DNA of 64,000 nt from Clavaria fumosa (GCA_951802425.1 OX637796.1:1302001-1366000), one strand, 5' to 3'; positions 35,590 to 47,954 are shown, counted from the first letter of the stretch. Notes: a model not told the origin generated them from the letters alone. Made by a program: numbers and translations.

Positions 35590-36235
35590 TCTCCTTTGCA
35601 AAAAGATGAATGTCCCTAATGCATCGGCCGCTCCGGGAGAGACACGAGTGACGACAAGGCTACTGAAGACGACATTGTCCAACGCCGAGCAGCGCTACTC
35701 CCAAACTCTCTCTTTAAGCTGGCGATAGATGTCATGACACTCTCACTTACGCAACGCTTCGATAGCCTTCCTCCTCATGCCGCAGCGCTCTCAATCTTGT
35801 TCCTCCGCAAAATCTCAGAGCAACATCAGACACCATACAACCATGAACCTCCAGGCGTATCCCCGGAAGTGAGTAAACGATCACATTCTTCCTTTGCTCT
35901 GCCCCTAGCGTCTCCTCCACACCAAACGCGACTCAGAGCCAGCTCGCCATCGCCCTCGTCTACGCCGCCAAGTGTCATTATGCAGTTCATGCGTACACCC
36001 GCTCGGCGACCACGCGATGGAGTGCACAGTCTTGGCGTGCTCCGTTGGGATGGTTGTGAGATGCACAAAGACGAACGACGAAGCCGGGGCATCGCCCTCG
36101 ACTGCGTTGTGTTGGGAGTAGTGGTAGAGGCGGACGGACCTCTCAGCAGAACGCGAAGCGAGAATCGGCCGCATGTCCGGCGCATCGGGCTCCGTGACAA
36201 TAATCGACGTGAAGAGGGTCAGGGTTTGCGTAATC
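35590..36235 (+). pseudogene. CIA1-PUT1-CIA1 mosaic fragment 2
   Basis: Inverted CIA1 scrap (MNVPNASAAPGET, 35608-35660), PUT1 exon 5-6 pieces in plus orientation to about 35985, then CIA1 5' sequence in minus orientation (RPILASRSAERSVRLYHYS, to about 36200) and its leader with GGGTCAGGGTTTG. Shares internal joins with the mosaics at 26.1 and 41.3 kb. Confidence 0.75.
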
Positions 36236-36413
36236 AGTACATTCGTCATTGGTTCCTGAGCGTTTTGCTACTAAATTGTAGCACATAGTCTTTACCGTAT
36301 AGCGCAAAATACATACAATGCTTCTACAATTTTCCAACTGAGTGCCTACAGACACCGTCAATTTAATTTAGCCATCAGCAGTCAAACTGAGCGAAGCTGG
36401 TCTGGTCTCAAAC

Positions 36414-37960
36414 TTAAGGGCTTTCCATGCTGTTCATTGCATTCCAAGATGGCTTCACTGTGATTCCAAAAGTGCCATTCATCCTGTCCCTGGACTTCGT
36501 TGAGACCCGTGGACCTGTTTTCTTATACGTGCCGCGCAAGTTCAGGATGAGGTGCGAGGCCATCAAAGTTGTGATGCTGTTATACAAAGGATTGAGGTCG
36601 ATGGAGAGATATGACGAGACCCATTACGCACAGCACACTGAATGATGCGTTAACTGCTTTCAAGTCGGGCTGATGATAGACTTGAGAATTGCGTCTATGA
36701 ACGATAATAGAGCAGACACTTACAGGGGCAAGCTGGGCGAGACACCCCACACATCAGTATGGATTATCGTTGGAGATAATGACCTCACGATGAACATCAT
36801 GGCTGTCACGAAATTCGAGACAAAAATGACAGCGAAGTACAAGATCCCTATGATCCATCGTCATCAAAATCGCATCTGGGGTTCCAAATAAGGGCCATAC
36901 CGTCTCGGATTAAACATGTGAGTAAGGGAGTGGTTGGTCCATTGCGATTGCGCCGGTAAAGACTCAGAGTGCGAGAAAGGGTAACGACAAACACCACAGT
37001 ATCTGCAAGAAATTGCTCAGCCCAACGGTACCTGAATTTCACTGAAGCGAAATATGAACCAAATATAAGGTCGGCAACCCAATTGAACGCAGATCGCCAT
37101 GACCTGCGCAAAAGAGAATCAGTCATTCAGGAGCGGTGCCAAAACAAGTGTCACTGACGCAGAGTGAGCGGCAGTCAGGAAGCAACCATGTAGTACTATG
37201 ATACTAGTCAATCGTGTTTGAGGAAATGTCTCTGACTGGCTGACTGACCTGGAGGGAGTTGGAGCCTGGTGTCATCGGTAAATGCCCACTAGAATGTTAT
37301 CTAGATCAACGAGACGAGAAGTAAAGCGTGCACAAACGAAGCAGTACAATTTTTAGGGCAATACAGAAGAGAAGCAGGAGTGTCATGGCTATCAGAACGG
37401 CACGCCGTCTGCCGTAGATCGCATAAATTCTCAGTATGAAGATGACTAGACGAGGAAATGAATTTAAATTCCGTATGACAACTAATTAACTCACTGCTGA
37501 CCGTGGTCGTTATGACAGCCTGAGTGCCGCGGCATAGATTACGAAGTGATCACAAACGTCTTTAGGCCATTGCATGAAACCACCTGCAGAATTATCTGCT
37601 GGAACTTGTCGCGGAGATATCAATGAGTGATGGCAACTTACTGCATTGTAATACGATAAACCCAAGACTAGGAATGTAGCGGTTCTTTGAGGAGATGTTA
37701 GCGCACGAGTATGCATGGCCGCACTAGAACTTCACCATCATCCAAAGTATGGTAGCAAATGACCATGGTTGCTTCCAAATCTTTTCCATCTCATCGGGAA
37801 ACTAGCAGCTGACTTGAGCTACCCGGGGACTGTTCGACACAAGTGACTTGGCGTACCGTGAGGATAAGATCGTACCATAACATGACTGACGCACACTCAG
37901 CCGCAGATCAAGAGAGGTCAGGAGGCAAATGAACTCACCTGTCGAGGCCAATGAATACAT
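36414..37960 (-). pseudogene. DUF6533-type gene, array copy 3 (frameshifted)
   Basis: ATG 37960 (MYSLAST) and stop at 36414 correspond to those of copies 1 and 2, and most exons are intact by eye. In the exon that encodes the CDHxVIYAEAL region, the plus-strand text reads TTATGACAGCC near 37512 where the other six copies read TATGACCAG: one C is missing, which shifts the frame in the middle of the protein. Unless this is a sequencing error the copy is a pseudogene. Confidence 0.6.
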
Positions 37961-38935
37961 CTTGAAAGTTTGCCTGTAGGCATATGATGTTATGGATGTA
38001 CTAGTTCGAATGAAAGAAAGCATTCACAAGTTTCTAGCAGCTCGAACAAGCTGGGATGGCGTGAGTTCTGGTCGCATGTTGATCTAGTCGATAGGATGCA
38101 CCAGGCTTGCTTCGCATATGTCATGATCAAGCAGAGGAACTTATACGCTGCCCGTCGCAGCCGCTTATCATGCCAGGTAAAGTCGACTGGCGGCGGCCTT
38201 TCCCGATTACCCTGGAAGGTGTCAATCAAAGTCTTCAACCAAAAATATGAGGGCCGCTGTGCCGTGAGCATTGCGTAGGCGTCGAGTTGAGTGCCACCAG
38301 GACACCAGGGGATTTCAACCAAATGCAGGAACTCATTTGGGCTCCGCATCATGCCGATCATTGACCCGGTGACAGAGTGATGGATTACCACGATGGCGCC
38401 TGAGGCCTGAGCATCCTAACACTCGCAAAAAGTCAGTTCACTAGAAAGTGCGGCTACAGTGATAGGTGGTGGGAAAGAGGAGCCACAGTCGTGTGCGAAT
38501 TCTGCAGTCAAAGTGCTCATGATGACTCAGATCCTACTTGCTTTTCCAGGACGATGATCGCTATTTACGGTAATCATGCAAAATTGGACTCGGTCCGAAG
38601 GAGCCAAGATGGCTTACTGTAAGGACTTTCCCCTCGAATGTTGCGCCACCCACACTTCAGTGTAGACATTATTATTGGCCTCGTCGAGGTGTGATGTCGC
38701 ACACAACACATTGACGAAGTAAAAGCCGGATAAGACGTTATGCATACAGCACATTGAAGGAAGCATTAAACTGCTTCCGGGCTGGTTCCTTCGCTGTGTT
38801 GGGCATGATTCGAGATTCAAAGAATGGTGAAACACCATGTCCTTAAATTGTCAGTCATCAATCAGCGAAGCCCTGAGCATCAGAATCAACCATCACAGAT
38901 GACGCACACGACCAGGGGGGCTGCTAATTGACTAA
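37961..38935. repeat. Upstream unit of DUF6533 copy 3
   Basis: Homologous to 28417-29440, including the distal CACTTCAGTGTAGACATTAT part at about 38650-38930. No gene supported. Confidence 0.6.
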
Positions 38936-38937
38936 AA

Positions 38938-40420
38938 ATTTCCCCGTCTCCATATCTCGGCGGACACTCGTCGGCGCTCCTGTACGGCGCCTCCCACCGA
39001 GTACTGATTTATTTTCGACCGCTCGTCGCGAGAAGTACGGCATAACCTTTTTGGGAAGTTCAGGTCTGCCTAAGACGAGAGCAAAGGGACTCACTTCCGA
39101 CAATGTTCCGTATGGAATATATCTGGAGTCCGGGACAAAGAAGGAAACCATCAGGAATCACGTCGTCACAAGAGAACCTTACGATGATTTACTTGACCAC
39201 GAACGGGGCTTGAGAACGCGTTCGGTTCGCCAGGTAATCGGTCAACGCATCAGCAACGCCTGATCATTTTTATTGCGGGTGCTCAAACATTAAAGTCCTA
39301 TTTGTTCCTAACCACTGCGGTATAAAAGTCTGAGCACTCACCATACAACTGTGCCTCTCTGTGACCTCGGCACCCAATCCAACTTTCCCTTCTGGGCCGT
39401 CCTCTTCCACCCGCGTTGCCAGCCCAAAGTTAACAAGCACGTCCAAAATGCACCTGCACGAAGCTCAATTATGCGTCCCGAACACCACAGCAAGCCCAGG
39501 CACCCCGCTACCGCGCTTGTCAGCGAGAACATGCTCGAGCAGGAACTGCGCGCATTTGTCGAAGCATGCGTCTGGCTGTCCACACGGGCGGCAGCGTGTC
39601 CTGAGAGAGAGAGAGAGAGAGGTAATGATATGGTGTGCCTCTCCTGCGCTTTATAACCGTAGCGCCCCGCGTGGGCGGCCACCTCGTACGGGTGGTACGC
39701 CCAGGGCATAATTATGCTTGGCGGCGTGGTTGAGGGCGGCGGCAAGCTGGCTCTGAGTCCCGTTTGGTGTAGAGGACAAGTTAGAGGGTAGAGCAAACGA
39801 GGGAAATCGCTCACTTGCCTCCGGAGGTACGCCTGGAAGGTGCCATAGACTAACGTCGCTCTGAGGTTTTGAGAGGGCCGACGAGCCACGTGTACGTGGA
39901 GGAATGTTATTGAAGCGTTGCATAAGGGAGAGTGTCATGCATATATTGCCGGCTTCAAGAGTGCCGCCCGGCGTCAGGTACCAGCAGCACAAGATCAGAA
40001 AAGCAAAAATCTACCTGTATTCAGTGTTTATGAGGCCTTTCTTCTGCGTAGAGTTCTCGGAGGACAATGTCGTCTTATTACGGAAGAGTTAGAGGTGGAC
40101 ATTATCGTTATCTGCGCGCATGAGGGTCCACCTCAAGTACGGCGAGACCCGTGGACTCGGGCGTGTCTGGGAAGAGGACAGCACGAGCCGTCTGATGGGA
40201 CGTGACGCGCGAGCGCATTGGCGTCTGGAAGTAGAGCAATTTTTGACGAGAGGAAGGTCGTCATGGTTCACAGTAGAGGACGAGAGGGCAGGAAACAGAG
40301 GGACGGATCGTCATCCAGAGGATCCACGTCCTATCGCCTCTGTTCACCACAGTCTTCATGCTAGTTCGTAGTCGGTGCGTCGGTGCAATGTCGATGCAGT
40401 GCAAGATCTCCTCAACATGC
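38938..40420 (-). pseudogene. PUT1 fragment 3 (minus strand)
   Basis: Collinear with fragments 1 and 2: the NKSVLG region near 38990, a THNWAS-like region near 39480, an intact-looking AYHPYEVAAHAGRYG block near 39680, SLMQRFNNIPPRTRG near 39925-39880, then exons 3 and 2 to about 40420. A GA microsatellite (39605-39622) lies inside. Frames are broken. Confidence 0.85.
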
Positions 40421-40715
40421 CTAATTGCTGCAATGCGTGGCGACAACAGCACATGCTCCTTCTCCAACCATCTCAAGGCCATGCTATGCTTCGTGGTTCT
40501 GTAGGAGACTTTGGCGATGATTGTTGAGCTAGAGCTTGACGTCGGGATGGGATGTGGAGAGCGGATTCCCTCACTTGATCCTTAGCGAACGGCACATCTT
40601 CATCGCCAACTGAAGCGCTCTCGATATGCAAGTCTCCAGTGTCGAAGTTGGGCGAGATGTGGGGGTCAGTGTTATCCGCAATCCCAGCGGTGATTTTGCA
40701 TCTCCTCGTTGACTA
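40420..40715 (-). pseudogene. LTA4H N-terminal fragment joined to PUT1 fragment 3
   Basis: Minus-strand ALRWLEKEHVLLSPR and the upstream LHIESASVGD-type text match the LTA4H parent. The join to PUT1 is at the same place as in the 34.8-kb copy. Small deletions distinguish the two. Confidence 0.85.
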
Positions 40716-40754
40716 TCGTTTTTGATGCTCAGCGCTCAGATATGACCATCACGG

Positions 40755-41075
40755 TGTTCAAGCTTTCAAGGTACTGTACTTCCTGTTGCAGTCTGACCTA
40801 CGGGTCACTTTCTTGGGTTTTGATATCTTCTCAAAGAACCGCTATATTCCTGGTCTCTGGTTTACAAGAGTGAGAAGTAACTGCGACATCTCTTCGTGCC
40901 ACATTCCAACGATCGTTCGTTATGTCGTTGACCTAAAGCCGGACCACTTTGTCAGGTATGCCGAAGCTGTCAGACACTCAATACTCTCGCCAGTTCTAAA
41001 TATTTATGCAAATACGGTTGACGGCGCGGCGTTCTGATGTCATTTTTGCCCTGGTAAATCCAGCGCTTCACATGG
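40755..41075 (+). pseudogene. Diverged DUF6533 exon fragment (plus strand), copy b
   Basis: Nearly identical to 35160-35480 (LWFTRVRSNCDISSCHIPTI, PDHFVRYAEAVRHS), with an extra CACTCAATACTCTCGCCAG segment. It is followed by about 200 bp (41115-41310) that reappear inverted at 44650-44880. Confidence 0.7.
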
Positions 41076-41324
41076 AGGGTAAGTAGTAAAAATGCAGTCC
41101 TGTTGAACTGCCTCAATCGCGCTTAGGAAATGTGAGGCACCAGCCTTGACCGACCAACAGGGAATCCGAACCTTTTACCATCAGTGAACAACTGTAGAAA
41201 TCAGGAAAATGACAACTACAACCTCGACTCCGCTCCAGAGAGATCTCATCCCTCTCGCTTGGGTAGCAGATCCAATCTTTGGTCCGTCGCAGATGCCTCC
41301 CGTTGTGGCTCTTTTCCATCTCCT

Positions 41325-41960
41325 TTGCACAAGATGAATGTCCCTAATGCATCAGCCGCTCCGGGAGAGACACCAGTGACGACAAGGCTACTAAAGACGA
41401 CATTGTCCAACGCCGAGCAGCACTACTCCCAAACTCTCTCTTTAAGCTAGCGATAGATGTCATGACACTCTCACTTATGCAACGTTTCGATACCCTTTCT
41501 CCTCATGCCGCGGCGCTCTCAATCTTGTTCCTCCGCAAAATCTCAGAGCAACATCAGACACCATACAACCATTAACCTCCAGGCGTATCCCCGGAAGTGA
41601 GTAAACGATCACATTCTCTCTTTGCTCTGCCCTAGTGTCTCCTCCACACCAAACGCGACTCAGAGCCAGCTCGCCATCGCCCTCTTCTACGCCGCCAAGT
41701 GTCATTATGCAGTTCATGCGTACACCCGCTCGGCGACCACGCGATGGAGTGCACAGTCTGGGCGTACTCCGTTGGGATGGTCGTGAGATGCACAAAGACG
41801 AACGACGAAGCCGGGGCATCGCCCTCGACTGCTTTGTGTTGGGAGTAGCGGTAGAGGCGGACGGACCTCTCAGCAGAACGCGAAGCGAGAATCGGCCGCA
41901 TGTCCGGCGCATCGGGCTCCGTGACAATAATCGACGTGAAGAGGGTCAGGGTTTGCGTAA
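41325..41960 (+). pseudogene. CIA1-PUT1-CIA1 mosaic fragment 3
   Basis: Same arrangement as 35590-36235 with a few substitutions: inverted CIA1 scrap, PUT1 exon 5-6 pieces, then CIA1 5' end in minus orientation (ILASRSAERSVRLYRYSQH) and the leader with GGGTCAGGGTTTG. Confidence 0.75.
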
Positions 41961-42140
41961 TCAGTACATTCGTCATTGGTTCCTGAGCGTTTTGCTACTA
42001 AGTTGTAGCACATAGTCTTTACCGTATAGCGCAAAATACATACAATGCTTCTACAATTTTCCAACTGAGTGCCTACAGACACCGTCAATTTAATTTAGCC
42101 ATCAGCAGTCAAACTGAGCGAAGCTGGTCTGGTCTCAAAC

Positions 42141-43686
42141 TTAAGGGCTTTCCATGCTGTTCATTGCATTCCAAGATGGCTTCGCCGTATTTCCAAAAGT
42201 GCCATTCATCCTGTCCCTGGACTTCGTTGAGACCCGCGGGCCTGTTTTCTTATACGTGCCGCGCAAGTTCAGGATGAGGTGCGAGGCCATCAAAGTTGTG
42301 ATGCTGTTATGCAAAGGATTGAGGTCGATGGAGAGATATGACGAGACCCATTACGTACAGCACACTGAATGCAGCGTTGACCGCTTTCAAGTCGGGCTGA
42401 TGATAGTCTTGAGAGTCGCGTCTATGAACGATAATAGAGCAGACACTTACAGGGGCAAGCTGGGTGAGACACCCGTCAGTATGGATTATCATCAGAGACG
42501 ATGAGAACTCACGGTGAAGGTCATGACTGTCACAAGATTCGAGGCAAAAATGACAGCGAAGTACAAGATCCCTATGATCCATTGTCATCAAAATTGCATC
42601 TGGGGTTCCAAATAAGGGCCATACCGTCTCGGATTAAACATGTGAGTAAGGGAGTGGCTGGTCCATTGCGATTGCTCCGGTAGAGACTCAGAGTGCGGGA
42701 AAGGGTAACGACAAACACCACAGTATCTGCAAGAAATTACTAAGCCCAACAGTACCTAAATTTCGCTGAAGCGCAAACACGAACCAAATATGAGGTCGGC
42801 GATCCAAGTGAACGCGAATCGCCCTGACCTGTGCAAAAGAGAATCAGCCATTCAGGAGCGGTGCCAAAACCAGTATCACAGACGGAGAGTGAGCGGAAGT
42901 CAGGATGCAACCATGCAGTACTATGACACTAGTCAATGGTGTTTGAGGAAATATCCCTGGTTGGCTGACTGACCTGGAGGGAGTTGGAGTCTGGTGCCAT
43001 CGGTGAATGCCCACTAGAATGTCATCCTGATCAGCAAATGAGAGGTAAAGCGTGCACAAACGACCCAGTACAATTTTGAGAGCATTACAGAAGAGAAGCA
43101 GGAGTGTCATGGCTATCAGAACGCCACGCCGTCGGCCGTAGATCGCATAAATTCTCAATATGAAGATGACTAGACGAGGAAATGAATTTAAATTCACGTA
43201 TGACGACTAATTAACTTACTGCTGACCGTGGTCGTTATGACCAGTCTGAGTGCCTCGGCATAGATTACGTAGTGATCACAAACGTCTTTAGGCCATTGCA
43301 TGATACCACCTGCGAAATTATCAGCTGGAACTTATAGCAGAGATATCAATGAGTGATGGCAACTTACTGCATTGTAATACGATAAACCCAAGACCAGGAA
43401 TGTAGCGGTTCTTTGAGGAGATGTCAGCACGCGAGCATGCATGGCCCCGCTAGCACCTTACCATCACCCAAAGTATGGTAGCAAATGACCATGGTTGCTT
43501 CCAGATCTTTTCCACCTCCTCGGGGAACTAGCAGCTGCCTTGAGCTACCCGGGGACTGTTCGACGCAAGGGACTTGGCCTACCGTGAGTATAAGATCGTA
43601 CCATACCATGACTGACGCACATTCAGCTGCAGTTCTAGAAGGGTCAGGAGGCAAATGAACTCACCCGTCGAGGCCAATGCGTACAT
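42141..43686 (-). CDS. DUF6533-type 7-TM membrane protein, array copy 4
   Basis: Starts MYALAST at 43686 and stops at 42141. Exons AECASVMVWYDLILT, DEVEKIWKQPWSFATILWVM, NRYIPGLGFIVLQC, CDHYVIYAEALRLVI, IFILRIYAIYGRRRGVLIAM, a PPG exon and GILYFAVIFASNLVTVMTFT-like text are recognisable and open where checked. It lacks the short stretch around ACACCCCACACGTCAG near 42470, where other copies carry 'CACACGTCAGT', so the exon end there differs. Function unknown. Confidence 0.5.
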
Positions 43687-44645
43687 CTTTAAAGCTTGCC
43701 TGTAAGCAGATGGTGTTATAGACGCACTAGTTCGAACGAAAGATAACATTCACAAGTTTCTAGCAGCTCGAGCAAGCTGGGATGGCGTGAATTCTGGTCG
43801 CATATTAACCTAGTCGATAGGATGCACCAGGGTTGCTTCGCATGTGTCATGATCATGCAGAGCAACTTATACCCTGCCCGTCGCAGCCGCTTATCATGCC
43901 AGGTGGGTTTTGGGAAGTCGACTGGCGGCCGCCTTTCCTGATTACCCTGGAAGGTGTCAATCAAAGTCTTCAACCAAAACGTGTGGGAGGACAACTATGT
44001 GTAGCGCGGGCCGCTGTGCCGTGAGTATTGCCAGTGGGCGTCAAGTCGAGTACCACCAGGACTGCAGGGAATTTCAACCAAATGCAGGAACTTATTTGCT
44101 TGCCGATCATTGACCCGGTGATAGATGGTGGCACCCGAGCATCCCAACACTCGCAAAAATGTTTGTCCATTGGAAAATGCGGCTACTAATTGGTGGTGGG
44201 AAAGAGGGGCCACAGTCGTGTGCGAATTTTGCAGTGGTGGAGATGGTGAGACGGTAACTCAGATCATACTTTCTTTTTCAGGACGACGATCGCTATTTAT
44301 GGTAATCATGATGCTCGGTCCGAGGGCTTACTGTAAACACTCTCCTCGGATGTTGCGCCACCCACACTTCAGTGTAGCCTGAGACCTATATTACTATTGG
44401 TCTCGCCGAGGTGTGATGTTGTACACAACACATTGAAATGTGTCACGAAGGAAAAGCCGGAAAAGACGTTATGCATACAGCACATTGAAGGAAACATTAA
44501 CTGTGGTTCGTTCGCTGTGTTGGGCATGATTCGAGATAAAAAGAATGGCGAAATACCATGTCCTTCCTTAAATTGTCAGTCATCAACCAGCGAAGCCCTG
44601 AGCATCGGAATCAACCATCACAGATGAGGCACACGACCAGGGACT
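43687..44645. repeat. Upstream unit of DUF6533 copy 4
   Basis: Same family of spacer as upstream of the other copies, with the distal part 44355-44640. Its proximal half is closer to the units at 48.0 and 51.1 kb (GTGTGAGAGGAGAGCTATGTG-like text). No gene supported. Confidence 0.55.
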
Positions 44646-44649
44646 AAAA

Positions 44650-45290
44650 TTCTCCCCAGCAAGTCCACAGAGTGGGGACGACAAATGCTACGGCATCTGC
44701 AACGGACCAAAGATGGGGTCTGCCACCCAAGCACAGAGACCTAAGCAAAAGGGATGAGGTTTCTCTGGAGTGGAGTCGGGGTTGTATTTGTCATTTTCCT
44801 GATTTCTACAGCTGTTCACTGATGGTAAAAGGCTCGGGTCCCTGTTGGTCGGTCAAGGCTGATGCCTCACATTTCCTAAGCGCGATTGAGACAGTGCGAC
44901 GGGACTACATGGTTGCATTTTTACTACTCACCCTCCATGTGAAGCGTTGGATTTACCAGGGCAATCATGACACACATCAGAGGCGGAGCATCATTGACAT
45001 CAGAACGCCACGCCGTCAACCGTATTTGCATAAATGTTTAGAACGAAAATGGCTGGCGAGAATATTGAGTGTCTGACAGCTTTGGCGTACCTGACGAAGT
45101 GGCCCGGGTTTAGGTCAACAACATAACGAACGATTGTTGGAATGCGGCACGAGGAGATGTTGCAGTTACTTCTCACTCTTGTAAACCACAGAGACCAGGA
45201 ATATAGCGGTTCTTTGAGAAGATGTCAAAACCCAAGAAAGTGACCCGTAGGTCAAACTGCAACAGGGCAACTGAGGAAGTACCTTGAACA
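44650..45290 (-). pseudogene. Inverted block: diverged DUF6533 exon fragment copy c
   Basis: The stretch 44650-45290 is the reverse complement of about 40760-41310, with point differences: GGTCAAGGCTGATGCC mirrors GGCACCAGCCTTGACC, and the exon 4-6 fragment is now on the minus strand. The block orientation is therefore flipped compared with the two copies to the left. Confidence 0.7.
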
Positions 45291-45329
45291 CCGTGATGGT
45301 CATATCTGAGCATCAAAAACGATAGTGTC

Positions 45330-45610
45330 AACGAGGTGATGTAAAATCACCGCTGGAATTGCCGATAACACTGATCCCCCACATCTCGCCCAACTTCGGC
45401 ACTGGAGACTTGCACATCGAGAGCGCTTCAGTTGGCGATGAGGATGTTCCGTTCGGGCTCAAGCCCAAGGATCAAGTGAGGGAATCCGCGCTCCACATCC
45501 CCATCCCGACGTCAAGCTCTAGCTCAACCATCATCGCCAAAGTTCCTACAGAACTACGAAGCATAGCACGGCCTTGAGATGGTTGGAGAGGGTGCATGTT
45601 GTCGCCACGC
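45330..45610 (+). pseudogene. LTA4H N-terminal fragment (plus strand)
   Basis: Plus-strand frame 45359-45577 gives [36 protein letters not shown] and STIIAKV, matching LTA4H at 56132-56330, with the beginning of the TALRWLE block (broken) and then the shared LTA4H/PUT1 join at about 45610. Confidence 0.85.
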
Positions 45611-46215
45611 ATAAGCAATTGCGCATGGTTGACGAGATCTTGCACTGCATTGACGTTGCAACCGACTACGAACTAGTGTGAACAGAGGCGATATGACCTC
45701 GGGATGACAATCCGTCCCTCTCTTTCCTGCCCTCTCCTCTGCTGTGAACCATGACGACCTTCCTCTCGTCAAAGACTGCTCTACTTCCAGACGCCAATGC
45801 GCTCGCGCGTCAATCCCCATCACCACGCGCTCCGAGACGGCTCGTGCTGTCCCCTTCCCAGACACGCCCGAGTCCACGAGTCCACGGGTCTTGCCATACT
45901 TGAGGTGGACTCATGCGCGCAGATACGATATCTGCTTCTAGCTCCTCTGTTCTAAGACGACATTGTCCTCTTTCGAGAACTCTACGCGTATCTTGTTAGG
46001 ATACATAGTCGTGCACAGGAGCAAGGCCCCATAAACGCTGAATACAGGTGGATTACGCAACGCTTCAATACCATTCCTCCACGTAGATGCTGCGCGTCGG
46101 CCTCAGAGCGACGTCATGCAACCGTTAGTGTTCCCTCGTTTGCTCTACCCCCTAACTTGTCCTCTACACCAAACAGGACTCAGAGCCAGCTCACCGTCGC
46201 CCTCGACCATATGGG
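45610..46215 (+). pseudogene. PUT1 fragment 4 (plus strand)
   Basis: Starts at MVDEILHCIDVAT (exon 2), continues with exon 3 (LLPDANALAR region, LVRI), skips to QRFNTIPPR near 46060 and ends with TQSQLTVALDH at about 46205, followed by a CIA1-leader-like GGTTAAGGTTTGGACG. Broken frames. Confidence 0.85.
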
Positions 46216-46381
46216 GGAAGGTTAAGGTTTGGACGTGTCTGCAATGCATAATCTGAATGCACTACATAATCTTACAGTATAAAATACATACGACGCTTCT
46301 ACGATTGTTCAATTGACGGGCCACTCAGACACCGCCGGTCTAATTTGGTCACTGGCAGTCAAACTAGAAGCTGAACTGGTC

Positions 46382-47954
46382 TCAAACTTGAGGGTTTTCA
46401 GTGCTTATCATTTGCACACAGGCATATCTGGCATCCTTGACTGTATTTCCAAGAGTGCCAATCGTCCTGTCCTTGGACTTCGTTGGGACCCGTGGACCTG
46501 TTTTGCTAAAGGCACCGCGCAAGTTCAGGATGAGGTGCGAGGCCATCAAATTTGTGATGCTGTTTTGCAAAAGGTTGGGGTGAAGATGTCACGATGGGGA
46601 GAAATAACGAGACTCATTACGTACAGCACACTGAAGGAAGTGTTAACCGCTTTCAGGCCGGGCTGATGGTGGAATTGAGAGTTGCGTCTATGAAAGATAA
46701 AGGAGCAGACACTCACATGGGCAAGCTAGGCGAGACACCCCACACGTCAGTATGGATTATCGTCAGAGACAACAAACTCACGATGAACATCATGGCTGTC
46801 ACAAAATTCGCGACAAAAATGACCGCGAAGTAGAAAATCCCTATGATCCATAGTCATCAGAATTGCATCTTGAGCTTCAAATAAGGGCCACACCGTCTCG
46901 GATTAAACACGCAACTAAAGGAGTAGCTGGTCCATTGCGATTTCTCCGGTAGAGACTCAGAGTGCGGGAAAGGGTAACGACAAACACTACAGTATCTGCA
47001 AGAAATTGCTCAGCCCGACGGTACCTGGATTTTGCTGAAGCACAAACACGAACCAAATATGAGGTCGGCGACCCAAGTGAACGCAAATCGCTTTGACCTG
47101 TGCAAAAGAGAATCAGTCATTCAGGAGCGATCACAAAACCAGTGTCACAGACGGAGAGTGAGCCGCAGTCAGGAAGCAACCAGACAGTCCTAGGATACTA
47201 GTCAATGGTGTTTGGAGAAATGTCCCTGATTGGCTGACTGACCTGGAGGGAGTTGGAGTCTGGTGCCATCGGTGAATGCCCACTAGAATGTTATCTAGAT
47301 CAGCGAAACGAGAAGCAAAGCGTGTACAAACGAAGTACAATTTTGAGAGCAATACAGAAGAGAAGCAGGAGTGTCATGGCTATTAGAACGTCACGCCGTC
47401 GGCCATAGATCGCATAAATTCTCAGTATGAAGATGACTAGAAGATGAAATGAGAGCATTGAGGTTCCCATATGATGAATTAACTTACTGCTGACCGTGGT
47501 CGTCATGACCAGTCTGAGTGCCTCGGCATAGATAACAAAATGATCACAAACGTCTTCAGGCCATCGCATAAGGAAACCTGCGAAATTTTCAGCCGGAGTT
47601 CAAAGCAGGGAGATCAACGAATGATGAAAATTGACTGCATTGTATTACGATAGACCCAATACCAGGAATGTAGCGGTTCTTTGAGGACATGTCAGCGCAC
47701 GAGCATGCATGGCCCTACTAGAACCTCACCATCACCCAAAGTATGGTAGCAAACGACCATGGTTGCTTCCAAATCTTTTCCACCTCGTCGGAAAACTAGC
47801 AGCTGACTTGAGCCACCTGGGGACTGTTCGGCGCAAGCAACTTGGCTTACCGTGAGCATAAGATCGTACCATAACATGACTGACGCACACTCAGCTGCAG
47901 ACCTAGAGAGGTCAGGGGGCAAATGAACTCACCTGTCGAGGCCAATGAATACAT
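46382..47954 (-). CDS. DUF6533-type 7-TM membrane protein, array copy 5
   Basis: Starts MYSLAST at 47954, stops at 46382 with C-terminal ending MISTENPQV. Exons read AECASVMLWYDLMLT, DEVEKIWKQPWSFATILWVM, NRYIPGIGSIVIQC-like, FLMRWPEDVCDHFVIYAEAL, FILRIYAIYGRRRDVLIAMT, DTVVFVVTLSRTLSLYRR and GIFYFAVIFVANFVTAMMF, all open where inspected. It differs from copies 1-4 in the last exon and is closest to copy 6. At the phase-2 junction near 47130 it has a GT (GTGATCGC) where copies 1-4 and 7 do not. Confidence 0.55.

Noticed and set aside
36414..37960. Treating every DUF6533 copy as a retrocopy
   Set aside because: Copies keep introns, so they arose by DNA-level duplication, not by reverse transcription.
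29445..46215. Active second proline dehydrogenase or aminopeptidase genes in the array
   Set aside because: All such pieces are truncated, frameshifted or chimeric; only the border copies are complete.
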